Below, in pieces: positions 33,454 through 44,837 of a stretch of DNA of 64,000 nucleotides. The DNA lies in NCBI GenBank assembly GCA_027924585.1, contig BSBM01000179.1, forward strand, positions 10,888,501-10,952,500, given 5' to 3'. Origin of the DNA: Larix kaempferi (Eukaryota > Streptophyta > Pinopsida > Pinales > Pinaceae). Under the pieces are notes generated by a model. The model saw nothing but the letters and a program-made list of their open reading frames with translations. It searched no databases and had not been told where the DNA came from. Each line of letters starts with the position of its first letter. Position 1 is the stretch's first letter. The translations under genes were made by a program, and so were the position numbers.

Positions 33454-33924
33454 TGTAAGTTTTAAACCTTAACAGTGAAGTACAAACTTATATTGATTCT
33501 TAAGCATTAACATAGAATACACAATGGAACACACATAACACTGAGATTTTCACCTGGAAACCCTTAACCGGGAAAAACCAGCAAAACTTAGAGCCGCATT
33601 GCTTCTTTTCATTATATGTTTATTTAACCATGTACAATACAATAAATGGTATTCCGCAGCATCTAAAACCCTAATTTGTTTACCCAAAATTAGGTTACAA
33701 CCCTAATCCCTTTTACTGGGATTAGATAGAGTACAATGGGTCGAAATCGCGAAAAAAACAAAAAGCAACCCAAAAAATTTTACGCTCCGCGCAAACTCCG
33801 GGGGCCTAACGGTCCGAAACGAAGGGGGTGGGCCTTGTCAGGATACCCCTCCCTCCGGACGCGCCCGTGTTGGGATCGTGTTGTACACACAGCCACCATG
33901 TGAAGAGATATAACATTCCCAACA
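33454..33924 (-). repeat. E5 5' LTR (471 bp) with GC-rich extra segment
   Basis: Matches the left LTR on both sides of a 126-base length difference. The extra segment, roughly 33735-33873, is GC- and CpG-rich (for example ctccgcgcaaactccggggg) and lies between gattagatagagtac and atcgtgttgtacac. Confidence 0.93.
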
Positions 33925-34775
33925 ACATGGAGGTGTGGTAGAGTATAGATGGGATCTTCCTTGGACAAGGGAAGTATGCAATAGAAATCCTGAAGAGGTT
34001 CGGGATGATGGACTGCAAGGCCATGGCCACACCTATGGCATCAAAATTGAAGCTTTTGTGTGATGCTTCATCTGATCCGGTTGATGTCATTGTGTATCGT
34101 CAGATGATTGGGTCCTTAATGTATTTGACGAACACTAGACCAGATATTTGCTTTGTGGTGAACACATTGAGCCAGTTCCTGATGGATCCCAGAGGTGTTC
34201 ACCTAGTTGCTGTAAAGCATATTCTTAGGTACCTAAAGGGTACAATTGATTATGGGCTAAAGTATGATGAGAATCAAAATTTTAACCTGCAGGGTTATGT
34301 TGATTCAGATTGGGCAGGCAGTGCTGCAGATAGGAAGAGCACATTTGGGTGTTACTTCAGTATGGGATCAGGTGTGATCTCTTGGTTTAGCAAGAAGCAG
34401 TCCTACGTAGCACTGAGTATAGCCGAGGTAGAGTATGTTGCAACTTGTTCGGCTAGTTGTGAGGCAGTATGGCTCCAAAAACTACTGTCTGAGTTATTTG
34501 ATCTCCCATTGGAGGCTACTGGTATCTTTTGTGACAACCAGAGTTGTGTGAAGTTGTCTGAGAACCCCGTGTTCCACGACAGGTCGAAGCACATTGAGAT
34601 CAAATATCACTATATCAGGGATATGGTACAGAGAGGAGCAGTGAATCTCCTATATGTTGCGACGGATGAGCAGGTTGCAGATGTGTTGACGAAGCCACTA
34701 GCCAGAGTGAAGTTCGAATACTTCAAAGAGAGGCTTAGTGTTCTTCTGATTGATGACACTTCGAGGAAGAAGTGA
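33925..34775 (+). pseudogene. E4 reverse transcriptase C-terminus and RNase H
   Basis: This is the continuation of the E4 pol frame after E5. The first codons (MEVW, then a TAG at 33939-33941, then SIDGIFLGQGKYAIEILKRF) are the RT connection region. From 34005 an open frame of 256 codons covers RNase H: YVDSDWAGSAADRKSTFGCY with the catalytic DSD, YVALSIAEVEYVA, FCDNQSCVKLSENPVFHDRS, KHIEIKYHYIRDMV, ADVLTKPLARVKFEYFKERL. It ends at a TGA at 34773-34775. Confidence 0.95.
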
Positions 34776-34894
34776 TGGACACATTTGCAGGAGCCATTCC
34801 AAGCATGGTGAGAGGAGGATCCTTCCCATGGCTGTGGATGTAAGCGCTGGATGATGAGCATCAGGACGATGCTCTAGTTACTGCTTTGTATGCA

Positions 34895-35480
34895 TCATGT
34901 TGATGCTGGATATGATCAGTTGGATCATGTATATGTATATGCATCATGTTGGATTCTTGTTATGATCAGTTGGATCATGTATATGTATATGCATCATGTT
35001 GGATGCTTGTTATGATCAGTTGGATCATGTATATGTATATGCATCATGTTGGATGTTTGTTATGATCAGTGGGATCATGTATTTGTATATGTATCAGGTA
35101 GATACATTATATGATCAGGTAGATCATGTGTGATGATATGTATCAGGTAGATACATTGTATGATCAGGTAGATCATGTATGATGATATGCATAAGGTAGA
35201 TGCCTTGACATGATCAGGTGGATCGTGTGTGATGAGTCCGAAGATGCAGATGCACAGTGCCTTTCCGACATGGTGGTAGATGTGTTCTCCCATGTGCGTT
35301 GATGTAGGTGTAGAGCCTTTCCGACATGGTGGTAGATGTGTTCTCCCATGTGTGTTGATGTAAGTGCAGAGCCTTTCCGACATGGTGGTAGATGTGTTCT
35401 CCCATGTGCATTGATGTGAGTGCTAATCCTTTCATGGATGGTTGAAGTGTGTCTTCACATGCCGGTGAGTGTAAGTGTTG
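34895..35480 (+). repeat. E4 post-RNase H tandem repeats (50- and 55-bp units)
   Basis: Three arrays follow one another. gatcagttggatcatgtat repeats every 50 bases (34914, 34964, 35014, 35064). gatcaggtagatcatg repeats every 49-50 bases (35113, 35162, 35212). gcctttccgacatggtgg repeats every 55-56 bases (35259, 35314, 35370). All lie between the RNase H stop and the polypurine tract. Confidence 0.92.
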
Positions 35481-35915
35481 TATTGTGTACATCTGGACTG
35501 TGCTTCGTGGATGATGATCAATATGATCATGAGTATTAGGATGATACTCTGTGGTCGTGGATAGGTTGTGCAGTTACATGTAAAAGATCATGGGAGATCC
35601 GATAGGTTGAGCAGTATGCTCATAATCAGTCCTGGGATGCCCTTTCGAATTTTTGTTGACACACATAATTAGTCCTAGGATCCACAGTATGACCAATGAT
35701 GATGAAGACCTACAGGTGGTGGGCCTACATCCAGCATGAAAAAGGGATGGCTCTGTAGAACTTCCTATGACGAGTAGATTCATAGATTGATTAAGATAGT
35801 AGCAGCCATGACAATGACGATGATTCGATGACGATGATCCAGTGACGATGATCTAGAGAAGAAGACTTGTGATAGCAGATCTGTGTCGAGAAATACCTTC
35901 CTAGTTAAGAGGGAG
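35481..35915 (+). other. E4 3' untranslated region and polypurine tract
   Basis: Non-coding. It ends with the purine run AAGAGGGAG immediately before the 3' LTR at 35916, the expected plus-strand primer. A short stretch (35731-35760) resembles the E2 repeat units. Confidence 0.75.
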
Positions 35916-36487
35916 TGTTGATGTAATTGTAACTTCGGAATGTATTTCACCTATGTATATTGTACTCATGTAGAGATGTTATTATTCCTCTATACAGAAG
36001 TGTCGTCATTTGTATTGACAAGTGTCACAAGTGTCGTAACTTGCTTATGATGGGTTATTAGACCACCAAGTGTAGGGTTGGCCCTAATTAGTTTAACCAT
36101 GGGTTATTAGACTGAGTTAGACAAGTCGGCTCTGCTAGTTTATTAGGAAGGTCAGGTCAAGTATAAATAGAGTGCGGGGGAACTCTATTTGATCATCTCA
36201 TTATTCACTTCTACACTACTTGGAAAGTGGCGCGCTAGTGGAGGAGGAGGTTCAGCTGCTAGGAGGACTATCTCTCTGTACTTTGGTTGTATCATTGCTC
36301 TTTCTATCTCTGAGGAAGTTGTGGGGTTTTTCACCTTTATGGTTTTCCCCAGTGAAACTCTGTGTGTCCATTGTCTCATGTGATTGCTTGGTGTGATTGA
36401 TATGCATTGTTATACTTGAGATGCTGTACATGTTATTCTCTCAGTAAAGATCCTAGAGTATATTGAATTAATGCTAAAAAATTAACA
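35916..36487 (+). repeat. E4 3' LTR
   Basis: 572 bases, same length as the 5' copy, ending ATTAACA and followed by the duplicated target TAATA. Confidence 0.95.
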
Positions 36488-37063
36488 TAATAGTGTGGCC
36501 AAAATATGTATATTGTCCGCCATGGGCATGAGTGACCTGTAAGATTGGGTTAATATGAGAAATGGGCATTTCTTCAACTTGAGTAATCCTTGCAAGCACA
36601 AATGGTTGTATGCCAAGATCCATGTTGTTTGCCAAGGAAAAGTGGTGGACTTTTTTTCCGCGATACAATGAGAACATGCATATGCACCACAAAAGTGGTT
36701 TGTTTTAATTCCAGGATAAGATTCCATGCATATAGAGCATACATTCATGAGAGATAGTTTGTCCAATAGTGTACGGAATCATTGTTGTGCACCATCGAGG
36801 CTAGAGTTTGTTGAATGGGGTGCTGCAGATGTGGATGGTGGAGGGGGTGTTAGGGAATGTTAGATAGCGTGAAATGGGGAAGGGATATTAACAAGTTGAA
36901 AAGCACCTCTATATAGAAGGCATTGGCGCTTGTTTTTTTTTTTAGCACATAGAACTCTTCGGCATGCATTGATTTGATCAGTGTCAATATTTGTCGACAT
37001 GCCTACAAACAAAATTGTGCAGTGGTTATGAGCTTGATGGTGCCTTTGGAGAAAGAGAAACAT
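36488..37063 (-). pseudogene. Helitron Rep protein, N-terminal half of the split gene
   Basis: Minus-strand frames upstream of the E4 insertion encode the Helitron N-terminus. They include MSTNIDTDQINACRRVLCAK (near 37000, after an AG acceptor), a cysteine-rich patch (CSICMESYPG ... CSHC), then after a shift in the T run at 36651-36658, NNMDLGIQPFVLARITQVEE and THAHGGQYTYFGHTI. The text stops at the TAATA target site and resumes at 24620 with SFPQNIS. It is therefore the same gene as 23197-24620. Confidence 0.85.
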
Positions 37064-37702
37064 ACTATATATTTAACCATTGGAAGAGTGAACACATGTA
37101 GATTGTAAAAGATAAGGAGAGCATGGATAAATGATGATAAGTAGTTGCAAGAAATAAATATAGGGGCTTCTGAACATTGTTTATAAAGAAATGAAGTATA
37201 AAATAAGAGAATATATAAGATTACATTATATTGGAGAATTTTGAGTGTTTTAAATTTAAGTGAGTTGAATACATTTGAACTTAGTTGACAACTTCAAGAA
37301 CTCTGAGAGAATGACTTTGAAGTCTGGTGTGGCCTTGTCCCTATGGAAGTTACTTATATGTCATTTAAATTTGCCTGAAACTGCTTCCAAAAATTGTCTG
37401 CCTCATATCCATGAATTAAAAAACATGTCCTTTGCATGTTCTTCGCCTACATTCTAGACATGGTGATCATGATGACCTGGATAAAGTTCAGTGCTTCTTC
37501 TCTCTATATCTTCGCAAAGTTTTCTGCCAAATGTCTAGGGTGTTAACTTCATTAGTAGCCATGTGTTAGTATCCTCCGATGTTTTGTCAGAACCTATCAG
37601 TACTTCATTAACAAAGTAATAAATTTGTTGACTGGACAACTTATGTTTTTTGCCTAGCATGGGTTTGCTATTAATGAAATTCCTGTATAATTTGGTTCAA
37701 GG

Positions 37703-37755
37703 AGAGATTAGTTATTAGAAAGAAACATATCTCCCCGTTCCAATAACTAATCTCT
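37703..37755. repeat. Inverted repeat (14-bp arms)
   Basis: agagattagttatt is followed 25 bases later by its exact complement aataactaatctct, which could fold as a hairpin. No terminator or miRNA-like context is evident. Confidence 0.6.
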
Positions 37756-39491
37756 CTTTTATAGGTTCATTGGTGATGTGGTTCTATCCTCTTTACCTAA
37801 AGTGCATAATAATATATGTTTGAAAATGGTAAATAAAGAAAACCTGCTAACAAAGAGTGGTCCTATTAAAGGATGGATAACTATTTAATAATGGACAGTT
37901 TTCATTCTCCAGTGAGCTACAAACGCCATTGAAATCCCATTGTATTGATGGTCTCACTATGGTGGTGGTGCTACAACTTTGATACCATCATTGTTGAATC
38001 CGATAATCATTTTGCAACCCACTTGGAGATATAATATAACTTAAAACTCTTTAGATTCTTTATTTGATGAATCCAAGCTGGTTTTTAGTATGTCATTTTT
38101 TACTTATAAATGGACTAACCATTCCCTAAGGTCATTTGGGTTGAATTTGTCTCTTTCTTTTAGTTATGTGATTAAATATCTTCTTATCTTATTACAGTTT
38201 AGAATTTTTTTATCTCATTTCTTGATATAATCCTAAGTGAAGTGTCTAATCTAATCCTCTATTCTCATAGATGAATCTAGTATGAAACATTAGTCACTTT
38301 TTTATTCAATAACAAATTATATCCATACAAAATAAATAACTAATATTAATATCTACATTTTCAAATAATTATTATATTATAACTATTTTAACTAAATAAT
38401 TATTAATTTAGAACATCTAAATCAATATAATAATCTTTGAATTTGTTTTCCAATCATGTTTATGAGGATGTAGGCAATAATAAAATAATTTCTACATCAT
38501 TTTATGTTTTAGAACCTCTGAAGAGATGCGTGACTCTAACTTTTTCCAGTGAGACATGAAAGCACGTCTTCACATTCTCAATGATGACAATGGACCCAAT
38601 AGGAACTGAAAGCTATCTATACGCCATGTTTAAATTGTTCTTTCCCAAACCCTAATCGACTCACCATAGAGAAACATATTGTATGGCCGAATATATAAGC
38701 AATCTTATTCACTGATTGATTTGCTTGTTTAAATTTAAAATTACATCGTATAGAAGAGACAGATCTAATCAGTGAATAATTTACTGAAAATATCGCAAGA
38801 GATTTTTGGTTTCATCTTGTAAGAGCAAATAGACGGCAAAAGTTGATATCTGGAAACCACAGAAAATCAAGAACAATATTAACTTCTTTCCACGGGTAAA
38901 CTTCAAAGTTATTGTATTAGTCGCCACTAATAATAAAAATTACATGCCTCGTCTGTCACAACCAACTACTACCAGTAATACAACAAAGATGAGTTCAAAC
39001 AAAAAGACTTAGCCATTTCAAAAATTATGTATCGACATGTATCTGTTCCCGGTATTGTAATAGTGCAAAAAGTATCTCATAATATAGTTCTATATTTGTG
39101 TTCTCATTATTGAAATAGTATCATAAGGGTATGCTTAATATACTTATGTTCTCATTATTCAAAATGTGCAAACAATATGTTTTAATATATTTCATTAGTT
39201 ATTATTGTAATTGTATATTCACATTACCTGTGGCTTAAAATATGCTTAGGAATTATAATTCCAGCCATGATTTTCTGGAACAAAAAGATGTCCCCTGGAC
39301 AGCCAGTTGTTCATCTCCTCCTATAGCAACACGATTCCATGTAAATTAAATTAACACTGATTCCACATCATCTTCTACAATTTGTTTAAACAAAAATATG
39401 ATTCCATGTGAATATTGTATTCCCTGTAGGATGTTTTGATTTCTTGGTGAAATGATAAATTGGGTTGTACTTAAAAGCATTTATTATTATT

Positions 39492-39494
<3 letters not shown>

Positions 39495-39528
<34 letters not shown>
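39495..39528. repeat. (TA)n microsatellite
   Basis: About 17 TA dinucleotides in a row, in AT-rich DNA. Confidence 0.95.
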
Positions 39529-39529
<1 letters not shown>

Positions 39530-40908
39530 CTAACAATTTTTTCCGTGTAACAGGTGAGGTGGAGAAGAGTTCTGGCTATATTTTGAAGTGTCTTCAGAGA
39601 AATATAAGAAAAAGGTCTAACAGGGATTGGAAAAGACTGCAAGCTATTTTGAAGTGCCTTTAAATAAATATAAGAAAAAGGTAAACAAATTTTATTTTGA
39701 TTAGAATTTAAATTTTTTGTTATTATTTTTAAAAATTTAATTTAATCCCATAAGCCTAACAATTTTAAAACCTACGTATCAAAGGATTTAATTTAAAATG
39801 GATTTAAAATTTTTACAGGTGCGGTTTATAAAAAAATTTGACAAGCTATGTGTGGTCTACCAATGTTGCCAGTGTCGTCTAGTTTCTATAGCCCCTTGTT
39901 TTCATTTGTTTCGAGATTCATACATAAACCATTGATATCTAACTAATGACATCGACCCGTTCCCATCTAGCTTTAACTGGAATGTTGTAAAATCTTATGG
40001 AACTCTATGGGAATGGAGCAATGGATTGGGCACCTGGTACTATGGAAATGTGAGCCATTATGAATCAAGTGGTAGATATTTCTCTGTGGTAGCAGTTGAA
40101 ATGGTTGAATATAAACCATCAACTGTAGTAGCCAAGGACTCGTCACTTGCAGGCATCGCAATCTCCAAAAGATTTCGAAATTCATCACTGTACTAGATGG
40201 ACTGCTACCATGTTTATGTGAACACTACTACCTTCAAAAGTACATTTCCCCATTATGCGATAGAGGTGTTGGCATCGAGCATAGGAGAAACTACTACGCT
40301 AGGGAGAAATGATGACTCTCCCTACTTAGTTCGAGGTGATCCCTTATAGTGAGTAAAATTGACCCCAAGGTACAACTGCAACTACTGCAACTCTCATAAT
40401 ATGGTGAGTTGATGTCGATGAGAGTTTAAGCACATGAGAAGATGAGGGTCTCATCATAGGAACCAAGAACATATTGTAACCAATTGTATGATTAATGGAC
40501 TTGACACAAGACTAGATGATAAGCGTGGGGCTCATAACTTACTTTGATCGATGTAAACAGGGATAGGTCTAACGGAATCATTCCTTAAAGAAAGGTACAG
40601 AGTAAAATAGAGGGATACAAACTGCGAGTGAAGGGGCTTTGTTGGAGACACAATACTAAGAGTAATGGTGTCCGACAAATGAATAATGTTGTGGATATTG
40701 AGACTCAAATAGATTGATCAAAGGAGACCATGGTTTGCTTCCAAAAGAATCAATAATTCTCGTGGTTTTATGTGGATTGGGGAACTTGTTTGTACATAAA
40801 GAATAAATGGTGGGGTGCCCACATTTTTAAGTGTGTCGGGGGACCAATTTGATGATGGGTAGAGTCCCCACGGTTTTGAGTGGGTTGGGGGATGTTTTTC
40901 ATGATGAG

Positions 40909-41693
40909 TGTGATAATCTGTAGTAGGATCTAGCAAATGAAACAAACCTCACAAAACAAACTCTCAAGAAGTACAAAGAAGAAGAGAAGAATGCACTCAA
41001 TAATCACTCATGAACACAAAAAATGGAGAATAACAGTATCATACATCAGCAATGAGTTGGCACTCTGAATAATGAATACAATAATACAATAACTGTCAAT
41101 AGAATTCAAATTAACTAAGGAGGTCATTCGAATCATGCTCAAAGTCTAGCTTGAACAACATTGGAGACATCATCTAGTCAGTAGTAGCAGTCATAAATGG
41201 TCAATAGTCAGTCAAATGAGTCTAACTGAGTCTAACTGAACCATGTGAGCACAAATCAAGGGATGGATACTCCAAGGAGGGCACATGAGGATGTCAGAAG
41301 GTCAAGTGGCACTCTGGAACTAGCTAACTAGGAGCTGTAGGCAGTTAGTATGAGCAATCAGTGGAATATCTGCTTAAACAATGCTCTATCTGACTGTCAG
41401 ACACCTAGTAGGTGAGATAAGGCGCTCTAACTGAGTGATAACTCCTGGTTGGTGAGAAAAGGCACACATGTCATGCAGGAGAGTCAAAGAGGGCGCATTA
41501 GGTAGGTAGGAGGGATACTGGGGGCTGAAGACAGGCTCTAGGGAACTAAAATTAGGCTCTAGGTGCTGGGGAGACCACCAAAACGATGACTGGATGCATG
41601 CAGTTGCATGCAAATACATGCATGATGACTGGATGCATGAAAAATGCATGCAAACAAGCAAATCTTGAAAATTATGGTGAGAATATTCCAACA
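40909..41693 (-). repeat. E6 3' LTR
   Basis: Starts tgtgataatctg and ends gagaatattccaaca. A cluster of CATGCA/TGCATG motifs lies at 41593-41652. To its right, cacccactc is the complement of a short purine tract. Confidence 0.92.
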
Positions 41694-41988
41694 CCCACTC
41701 AGGCTATACTATGAGGTGATAACTGAAAACTGGAAAATAGGGCCTTGGTGACTGAGACCAAAGGTCACCCCGTACAATCAATCTAAATAAAATAAGTGAG
41801 GAAAGAAGGAAAACCCAGTGGAAAGAAATCCCTCCCTCAAAATAGACTGAAGGATGCTAATGTAGCATATCATCACTCATGCTAGAATGAGGCAAGTGCC
41901 TTTCTTTTCCGAAGAAGGATCGATCGATCTGAAATGGATTAGTAATGTGAGAAAGATGAAACCTTCCATTATGAAAATATGATATGGT

Positions 41989-42408
41989 TCATCTCTGATC
42001 ATGTAGATCACCAACCAAATCATCGGCAGATTGGAGTGTAATGGCTACCCATCGAGGAAGAGGAGGATCATCAGGTGAGAGATCATCAGGTTCTTGTGGA
42101 TATGGATCTCCCATTTGCTCATCTTCATCATCAGTTGCTAGATCTTCAGGTTCTTGTGGATCTGGATCTAGCATTCCCTCGTCATCATCTCCATCTTTCA
42201 TGTGATGAAGGTTCGCTCTCTTGGAGCTCATCAAGCAGTGATTGTGGTATCTTCCTCTTGGCAAGAAGTGGATCATGCTCCGAAAACATAATATGAAGAT
42301 CATTATGGAGCATGTGATTCGAACCAACTGAGGTAGAATAAAAACCATGAATGTGTATATAGTTCTTTGATATCTCCTTTGAACCAACATAGGTGAGATC
42401 ATAACCAA
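41989..42408 (-). pseudogene. E6 acidic linker resembling the copia integrase-RT junction
   Basis: The C-terminal half of this frame is acidic and duplicated (DPDPQEPEDLATDDEDEQ, DPYPQEPDDLSPDD) and ends PLPRWVAITLQSADDLVGD. That ending resembles the stretch preceding RT in plant copia polyproteins. It suggests E6 descends from an autonomous copia element that lost most of pol by internal deletion. It could instead be an unrelated acidic tail. Confidence 0.5.
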
Positions 42409-43565
42409 GGTAACTATGACATGATGATGGTATCTTGGACTTCAAATTAGATCCAAGAATTGGAAGATGGTTTCTCATGATCTCCTTTGAACCAACAGGG
42501 GTGAGATCAAAACGAAAATCACAAAAAGGTGCATGAGTCATGAACCCAAGCGAATGATAGAGGCTTCCATTTTCGGTGAAACTCTGAAAACATGTGCCAA
42601 TGACCAAATAGGAGTCCAAAGGAAGCATTTGATCAAGGAGGTCAAATGCATTGCCTCCCAAATCTGATTTTACCTCCAAAATACTTAGTAGGCCATCATC
42701 TTGCACATGAACAGGTTCATCAACTCCATGAAAGTGTATGAAGTTCTTTGATATCTCCTTTGAACCAGTAGGGGTGAGATCAAAATCAAATTAACCATGA
42801 CATAATGGTGATGGCTTAAAATTCAAATCAGATCCAAGAATTTGAGGATGGTTTCTTATGATCTCCTTTGAACCAATAGGGGTGAAATCAAAACCAAAAT
42901 TACAAGGATATGCATGAGACTTGAACTCAAGCGAATGATAGAGTCTTCCATCTTTGGTGAAACTCTAAAACATGTGCCAATGATCAAATAGGATTCCATA
43001 GGAAGATTTTGATCAAGGAGTGCGAATGAATTGCCTCCCAAATCTGATTTTACTTCCAAAATGCTCAATAGGTCATCATCTTGCACATTAGCAGGCTCAT
43101 GAGAAGTAGATATTGTGAAGGTCTCTTCAAATTCTAGAGCAGTAACTGACATCTTTTGCTCAGAAATTGAATCAGAAGATGGATCAAATAAAATCATGTG
43201 TTGTATTTCGAATTTATCTTGAACAACTTCATCATGGAAGATGATGGAGGCCGAATCATGAATAGAGAGAGCATTGAAGGAAGTACTGTTGGGCTTGTTC
43301 TCCAAATGGACATCATCCTCTTCCTTCTTTCCAAACAAATTGTTCAACCTTGTCCAGTTATCACTTGGATGTTCATCAAGATCAATGAGGTATTCCATAT
43401 TGTCAAACATAGCAGTAAGTATTGCTGCTGAGGCTCTTTCACAATCATCAAGCCCATATTCTTCCTCTTGATGGGAAGCAAAATCTCTCTTAACACAAGT
43501 ACACATATCCAAGAGACCATATCTCTTTAGGTATGCTATCATTTTGGGTTTCCATTATTCATAGT
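42185..43565 (-). pseudogene. E6 gag-like ORF with duplicated 380-bp module
   Basis: It starts near WKPKMIAYLKRYGLLD (43554 downward), which matches the E9 gag start WKPKMIAYLKSHDLFD and the usual N-terminus of plant copia gag. The frame 42856-43542 is open for 228 codons, then shifts to 42185-42706. Two modules repeat: LLSILEVKSDLGGN(S/A)F through a LTPVGSKEIMRNH-like end, at about 42739-43100 and 42361-42735. The motif D-L-T-x-x-G-S-K-E-I recurs at the end of each. No zinc knuckle is visible. Function unknown beyond a presumed particle protein. Confidence 0.65.
42361..43100 (-). repeat. 381-bp tandem duplication within the E6 ORF
   Basis: agttctttgatatctcctttg occurs at 42361 and again at 42742, and the following 350 bases match with moderate divergence up to catcatcttgcacat. 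381 is a multiple of 3, so the duplication preserves frame in principle. Confidence 0.88.
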
Positions 43566-43653
43566 TGTATGAAGAGAGAGAAGGAATTGCTTTCAGATCC
43601 ATGGAAGATGTTGTTCAATTCGAATCTACTGGTGTGTTTATGGTGCAGAAAGA

Positions 43654-43814
43654 ACTGGTGCAGAAGTGTAGAATCACTAGTGCAGAATCACCATTGTATA
43701 ATCACCAGTGTAGAATCATTAGTGCAGAATCAATAGTGCAGAATCACCAGTGCAGGATCACTAGTGTAGAATCACTAATGCAAAATCACTAGTGTAGAAT
43801 CACCAGTGCAAAAT
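43654..43814 (-). repeat. 14-bp minisatellite in E6 leader
   Basis: About ten copies of gcagaatcaccagt-like units (14 bases, variants gtagaatcactagt and gcaaaatcactagt) lie upstream of the gag-like start in element sense. Confidence 0.9.
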
Positions 43815-44245
43815 ATTTTGAAACTGATTCAATTGCAGGAAATAGCTGCAACTATAGAACACTTCGAATAACCTACAAAAACAATGGAGATCCATAATAG
43901 TTGTTGAATTCGAATCTATTGAAGAGGGATTCCAATGGATGAATAAACCTGCAAAACAAGAAGAGTTTTGTTGATGGAGATTTTCTACGCTACGAATGAA
44001 CAATTCCTTAGGACACTGAGCACATATAACTACGTCCTTCACACCTAGATAGACCTCACTGGATTTCTCCAGTGAATTCAAGGTAATGGCACCAAGATTT
44101 GCTGTGGAAACTCAGAGGCTTCTGGTGCTCAAGTGAAAGACAACTGCTCAAATAAATGTTGCAACTACTGCTTCTGCAATGGCTACAATTTGAATAGTTG
44201 CTGCAAGCTCTGATACCATATGATGATCTGTAGGAAGATCTCACA

Positions 44246-44257
44246 GCTCTGATACCA
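44246..44257 (-). promoter_or_regulatory. E6 primer binding site
   Basis: The minus strand reads TGGTATCAGAGC directly next to the LTR start at 44258, a perfect tRNA-iMet complement. A second, partial copy of the region (tgataccatatgatgatctg) precedes it. Confidence 0.93.
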
Positions 44258-44837
44258 TGTGATAATCTGCAGTAGGATCTAGCAACTGAAACAAACCTCA
44301 CAAAACAAACTCTCAAGAAGTGCAGAGAAGAAGAGAGGAATGCACTCAATAATCACTCATGAACACAGAAAATGGAGAATAGTAGTATCATACATCAGCT
44401 GTGAGCTGGCATTGTGAATAATGAATACAATAATTGTCAATAGAATTCAAATTAACCAAGGAGTTCATTCGAATCATGCTCAAAGTCTAGCTTGGACAAC
44501 ATTGGAGACATCATTGAGTTGGTAATAGCAGTCATAAATGGTCAATAGTCAATCAAATAAGTCTAACTGAGTTTAACTGAACCATGTGAGCACAAATCAG
44601 GGGATGGAGACTCCAAGGAGGACGCATGAGTCTATCAGAAGGTCAAGTGGCACTCCAGAACTAGCTAACTAGGAGATGCAAGTAGTTAGCATGAGCAATC
44701 AGTGGAAGAACTGCTCAATCAATGCTCTAATTGACTGTCAGACACATGTTAGCTGATATAAGGCGCTCTATCTGAGTGATCGCTCCTGGTAGGTGATAAA
44801 AGGTGCACATCTCATGCAAGAGAGTCAAAGAGGGCGC
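44258..44837 (-). repeat. E6 5' LTR, first part
   Basis: Matches 40909-41490 of the left LTR and stops at gagggcgc, where E7 begins. The remainder is at 63338-63529. Confidence 0.93.

Larger units (their letters stand above)
28945..33924 (-). mobile_element. E5: Ty1/copia element nested in E4 RT
   Basis: LTRs at 28945-29289 (345 bases) and 33454-33924 (471 bases) start TGTAAG and end CCCAACA on the plus strand. The target duplication is gcatg/acatg (28940-28944, 33925-33929), one mismatch. The primer site at 33440-33451 (minus) and the purine tract AAGTGGGAGAA at the left LTR fix minus orientation. The interior holds one long gag-pol frame in copia order. E5 is in antisense to E4 and splits its RT frame between HYFLGM and EVW. 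Confidence 0.96.
24621..36487 (+). mobile_element. E4: full-length, inactive Ty1/copia retrotransposon interrupted by E5
   Basis: LTRs of 572 bases each (24621-25192 and 35916-36487) start TGTTGATG and end ATTAACA. The 5-base target duplication TAATA is perfect (24616-24620, 36488-36492). A primer site follows the 5' LTR directly, and the polypurine tract AAGAGGGAG precedes the 3' LTR. Domain order is gag, protease, integrase, RT, RNase H: Ty1/copia. The element sits inside the Helitron Rep gene, whose frame resumes on both sides. E4 carries stops at 25898, about 26486, 27121, 27565, 28798 and 33939, frame shifts near 26348 and 27188, and the E5 insertion. Confidence 0.97.
37064..40903. other. 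Intergenic, nothing recognised
   Basis: About 3.8 kb without a supported gene. The frame at 37275-37457 and those near 39970-40190 and 40718-40945 have no motif I know. Structures present are a hairpin (37703-37755), an AT microsatellite (39495-39528), and two similar 45-base phrases (attttgaagtgtcttcagag at about 39580 and tattttgaagtgcctttaaa at about 39650). The left limit of the Helitron's flank is undefined. Confidence 0.4.

Noticed and set aside
37703-37755. Hairpin as a miRNA precursor or MITE
   Set aside because: Arms are only 14 bases, with no target duplication and no long stem.
39495-39528. (TA)n tract as a regulatory element or origin
   Set aside because: A plain microsatellite with no supporting context.
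39960-40340. Possible host gene fragment near 40 kb
   Set aside because: Text is slightly less AT-rich and looks coding-like, but no frame stays open and I recognise no domain.
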